Assembly (NCBI GenBank): GCA_002712305.1
Contig: PATE01000110.1
Location: forward strand, 1-24,076
Source: Gemmatimonadota bacterium
Lineage (GTDB): Bacteria; Latescibacterota; UBA2968; UBA8231
Length of the DNA: 24,076 nt
Direction: 5' to 3'
The notes below the pieces were generated by a model. The model had not been told where the DNA came from. It saw only the letters and a program-made list of their open reading frames with translations, and made no database searches. Below are positions 21,662 through 24,076 of this stretch, piece by piece; position 1 is the stretch's first letter, and each line of letters opens with the position of its first letter. A program made the translations under genes and the position numbers.

Positions 21662-24076
21662 TCCGGACTCGGTCCAGGCGTCTGGTCGCCGGTCTGTTGG
21701 GGATTCTTCTCGTCCTCGGTCTGTCGCCGTTGGGCACGCACCTGCTGCTCTGGCTCGTTCAGAACTCCGCCGCCGATGCTGGCTGGGAAGTGCACGTCGA
21801 GGAAACGACAGGGTCCTTGTTGGCTGGCGTGCGGTTACACCAACTTCGCGCCGAGGGGCACGGCTCCTGGGTTACGGCTGATACCGTCGCCCTCGACCTT
21901 TGGCGATGGCAGGTCGAGGTTGCGCTCATGCGCACCCGATGGCAGTTCACGTCTGCAGCCGAGGGGGCCGCGGCTGACGAGCGGCGCGACATCGCCGTGC
22001 CGTCGTTCGTCGAAGACCTCCCCGAGATTCGAATCCGCCAGGGTCTCATCGATGTGTTCCGCGACGACACGTTGGTATGGAGAGGATCGAGTCTCCATCT
22101 ACAACGGCGCAAGCCTTGGAATGGGCAAGCTGATCGGCTGGAGGTCACGACATCTGGTTCGCTGCTCCTCGGTGAGAGCCGCTGGCGTATCAGTACCCAC
22201 ATGGCAGCTGATCTCCGAGACGAACTTCTGCACATCGACATCGAGAACCTCACCTTCCAGGAGGGGGCTGCTCTCGTTGTTCTCCATGGACCTGTAGTTC
22301 TCGACATCTCAAGCGGCTTGCCTTTGAAAGCAGGGCTGTCCGTCTTCGGGTATCTGGATGATGGCGATCGAACCCGCCCGCCGCGATCACAATTCAATGC
22401 AGACCCCCTGAAGATCGCCGGCGGTCTGCTGCCGCTGTCGCTGACCGTCTCCGGATCCTTCCACGGTGAATCTCCCTGGACCCAGTCTTTCGAGGGCCAG
22501 GCTGCGGGTCGCATCGACAGTGTCGCCGTGTGGCTCGATACGCTCACGGCGCGTGTTGCCGAAGGCTCGTTGATGGGCAGTGCGTCCCGATCCTTCGATG
22601 GTCACCTGACGGGGCAAGCGGTCCTCGCAGACTTCGAACTGGCACATCTGCAATTGCCGTTGCAGGGCAGGGCGACGGCACGGGGGCTGATCGAATCCTC
22701 CTCAGACGTGGAAGTCATCGAGCTCGCCGTCGAAAGTCAGGCCGTAGGTGGGCTGGCCACTGATTCGGTCGATGTCCACTTCGAAGCGCGTCTGGCGAAC
22801 GGGGGACTGCAGGCAACGGCTCGCAGCGACCGGCTCGGGAACCTGCATGCAGAGGGTAGCCTTGGTGATTCGGGTCGACTCCAACTGAACGGCGAGTTGG
22901 ATGCCGAGGCGTGGCTCGGGCGACCCACGCCGATGAGCGTTCAGGGAACGATGATCTCTTCAGATCTCGATCTCGCTTTAGAGACAGATCAATTCCCCTT
23001 TGGGGCAGATCTGGGCGCTTTGCATGCACGTGTCCAGAAGACGGGAAATCAGCTGACGATCGACGCGCAAGCCGCGGAGGGCGATCTGGTCGTATCGGCC
23101 TTGCTGGATCTACCGGCGGTGCGATTCGACGTACTCCAGATCGAAGCCCACCAGTTCGAGATGTCCCGATGGGACCCGTCGATGAAGGGGACGCTCGACG
23201 GGTCTCTCGATGGTTGGGGTTCAATCGGATTCGACGTGGAGACTCAGGCGGGGGTCCGCATCGATTCACTGCAGTTGGCCGACTGGAAGCTTGAGGGTCC
23301 CGTCGATCTGGCGGCGAATACGGCAGCGGGTGCACTCACGCTGGAAGCCCGTGGCGACGAACTCAACATGGTCGTTGCCATCGATCGCGATTCTGTGCGG
23401 GCGAAGGGTCAGCTCTCTGGCACAAGACTCCGTCGTTCCGCCGATTCGGTCTATTTGCGCGGTGAATTTGCCGCAACACTTCCGTGGATCGATGCCGCGG
23501 CACTGACACTGTCGGCAACCCTCGACAGTGCTTCCGTACGGCGAGCTGGCTGGTTCGCACACACGACGGGGCCCTTCCACGTTGAGTCCGGTCCCGATTC
23601 ATTCAATCTGACACAGACCGATCTGGCCACCACAATTGGCCACACTCGGGTCAAGGCTCGCCAGATCGACGGTGAGTGGCTGCTTTCAGGCTGGATCGAC
23701 TCCCTGACGCTGCCTCCCACATCGAGCTGGGCGGTGCGGTCTGGACAAGCGCAGTTCACCGTCTCCGGTTTGGCGCCGCATCCTCTGATCGACCTATCCC
23801 TGCAAGCCGATGATCTGCTGATGGGGGGGCAAAACCTCGGCACGCTGAGTGTCGGCGCCCGGATTGAGGATGGGGCTACAAAGGCGAGTCTCGATCTCGG
23901 CGTCCGTGGCACAAAGAGGCTTCAGATCCACCTGACGGCGCCCGTGCACGTGATGGATACGGGTCGACGTGCCGACAAAGAAGCGCGGTTACAGATCACG
24001 GCCCATGACTACGTCACCTCCTCGAATCCCGACAGCGCCACGGCAGATTCCACCTCCCTCCACCTGTCGGGACAAC
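21658..24076 (+). CDS. TamB/AsmA-like translocation and assembly protein, N-terminal part (runs off window)
   Basis: An open frame from TTG at 21658 to the end of the window, 806 codons without a stop. The N terminus has Arg-rich residues and one membrane anchor (about 9-34), then G-W-E-V-H-V-E-E-T-T-G-S-L-L-A-G-V-R-L, which is the TamB/AsmA opening pattern (anchor, then V.x.G-S-L-L.G..L). The rest is a long array of short beta-strands with alternating hydrophobic residues and many D-G, G-x-L and L-x-G turns, as in the beta-taco groove of these lipid-transfer and outer-membrane assembly proteins. The start choice (TTG overlapping the amrA stop) puts the anchor first. The C-terminal TamB domain, which would separate TamB from other AsmA-like proteins, is outside the window. 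It implies a diderm envelope. Confidence 0.85.
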   Translation, partial: MIRTRSRRLVAGLLGILLVLGLSPLGTHLLLWLVQNSAADAGWEVHVEETTGSLLAGVRLHQLRAEGHGSWVTADTVALDLWRWQVEVALMRTRWQFTSAAEGAAADERRDIAVPSFVEDLPEIRIRQGLIDVFRDDTLVWRGSSLHLQRRKPWNGQADRLEVTTSGSLLLGESRWRISTHMAADLRDELLHIDIENLTFQEGAALVVLHGPVVLDISSGLPLKAGLSVFGYLDDGDRTRPPRSQFNADPLKIAGGLLPLSLTVSGSFHGESPWTQSFEGQAAGRIDSVAVWLDTLTARVAEGSLMGSASRSFDGHLTGQAVLADFELAHLQLPLQGRATARGLIESSSDVEVIELAVESQAVGGLATDSVDVHFEARLANGGLQATARSDRLGNLHAEGSLGDSGRLQLNGELDAEAWLGRPTPMSVQGTMISSDLDLALETDQFPFGADLGALHARVQKTGNQLTIDAQAAEGDLVVSALLDLPAVRFDVLQIEAHQFEMSRWDPSMKGTLDGSLDGWGSIGFDVETQAGVRIDSLQLADWKLEGPVDLAANTAAGALTLEARGDELNMVVAIDRDSVRAKGQLSGTRLRRSADSVYLRGEFAATLPWIDAAALTLSATLDSASVRRAGWFAHTTGPFHVESGPDSFNLTQTDLATTIGHTRVKARQIDGEWLLSGWIDSLTLPPTSSWAVRSGQAQFTVSGLAPHPLIDLSLQADDLLMGGQNLGTLSVGARIEDGATKASLDLGVRGTKRLQIHLTAPVHVMDTGRRADKEARLQITAHDYVTSSNPDSATADSTSLHLSGQ

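Overview
The window is about 24 kb of G+C-rich, gene-dense bacterial DNA with mostly intact genes and many 4-nt start/stop overlaps. A TamB/AsmA-type protein and a lipobox-bearing FKBP indicate a Gram-negative (diderm) cell. The mix of creatininase, RraA-like, FAH-type, enolase-superfamily, CBM9-like, DUF502 and AmmeMemoRadiSam genes recalls uncultured FCB-group bacteria such as Latescibacterota. That placement is an inference from gene content only. No rRNA, tRNA, CRISPR array, insertion sequence or phage gene was seen.

Region 1 (1-3733, +): the 3' end of a probable moaA, then a fused FolC-like Mur ligase plus ATP-grasp protein, overlapped by 4 nt by a cystathionine gamma-synthase-type PLP enzyme, ending in a strong intrinsic terminator. 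The fusion plus PLP enzyme is the most unusual unit here and may make or modify an amide-linked metabolite.

Region 2 (3838-7955, -): an operon of an FAH-family hydrolase, two MFS transporters and an RraA-like aldolase, probably for uptake or efflux and breakdown of a keto acid. A lone WbpD-type sugar N-acetyltransferase (8080-8661, +) diverges from it.

Region 3 (8691-13310, -): a tandem metallo-beta-lactamase-fold protein, QueC and an enolase-superfamily enzyme joined by ATGA and GTGA overlaps, followed by a creatininase-family amidohydrolase.

Region 4 (13451-16664, +): a DUF502 membrane protein, a secreted CBM9-like protein, an SDR gene with a large internal deletion, a leaderless family-3 solute-binding protein and an FKBP-type lipoprotein. 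Facing it (16691-18272, -) are a TIM-barrel sugar isomerase-like gene and an intact SDR.

Region 5 (18413-24076): a YugP-type membrane zinc peptidase, then the complete AmmeMemoRadiSam set. The radical SAM gene (amrS, -) is divergent from amrB (Memo) and amrA (AMMECR1), and amrA overlaps a tamB-like gene that runs off the window. amrS carries a one-base deletion exactly in the second cysteine codon of its CxxxCxxC motif, so as sequenced it is broken.
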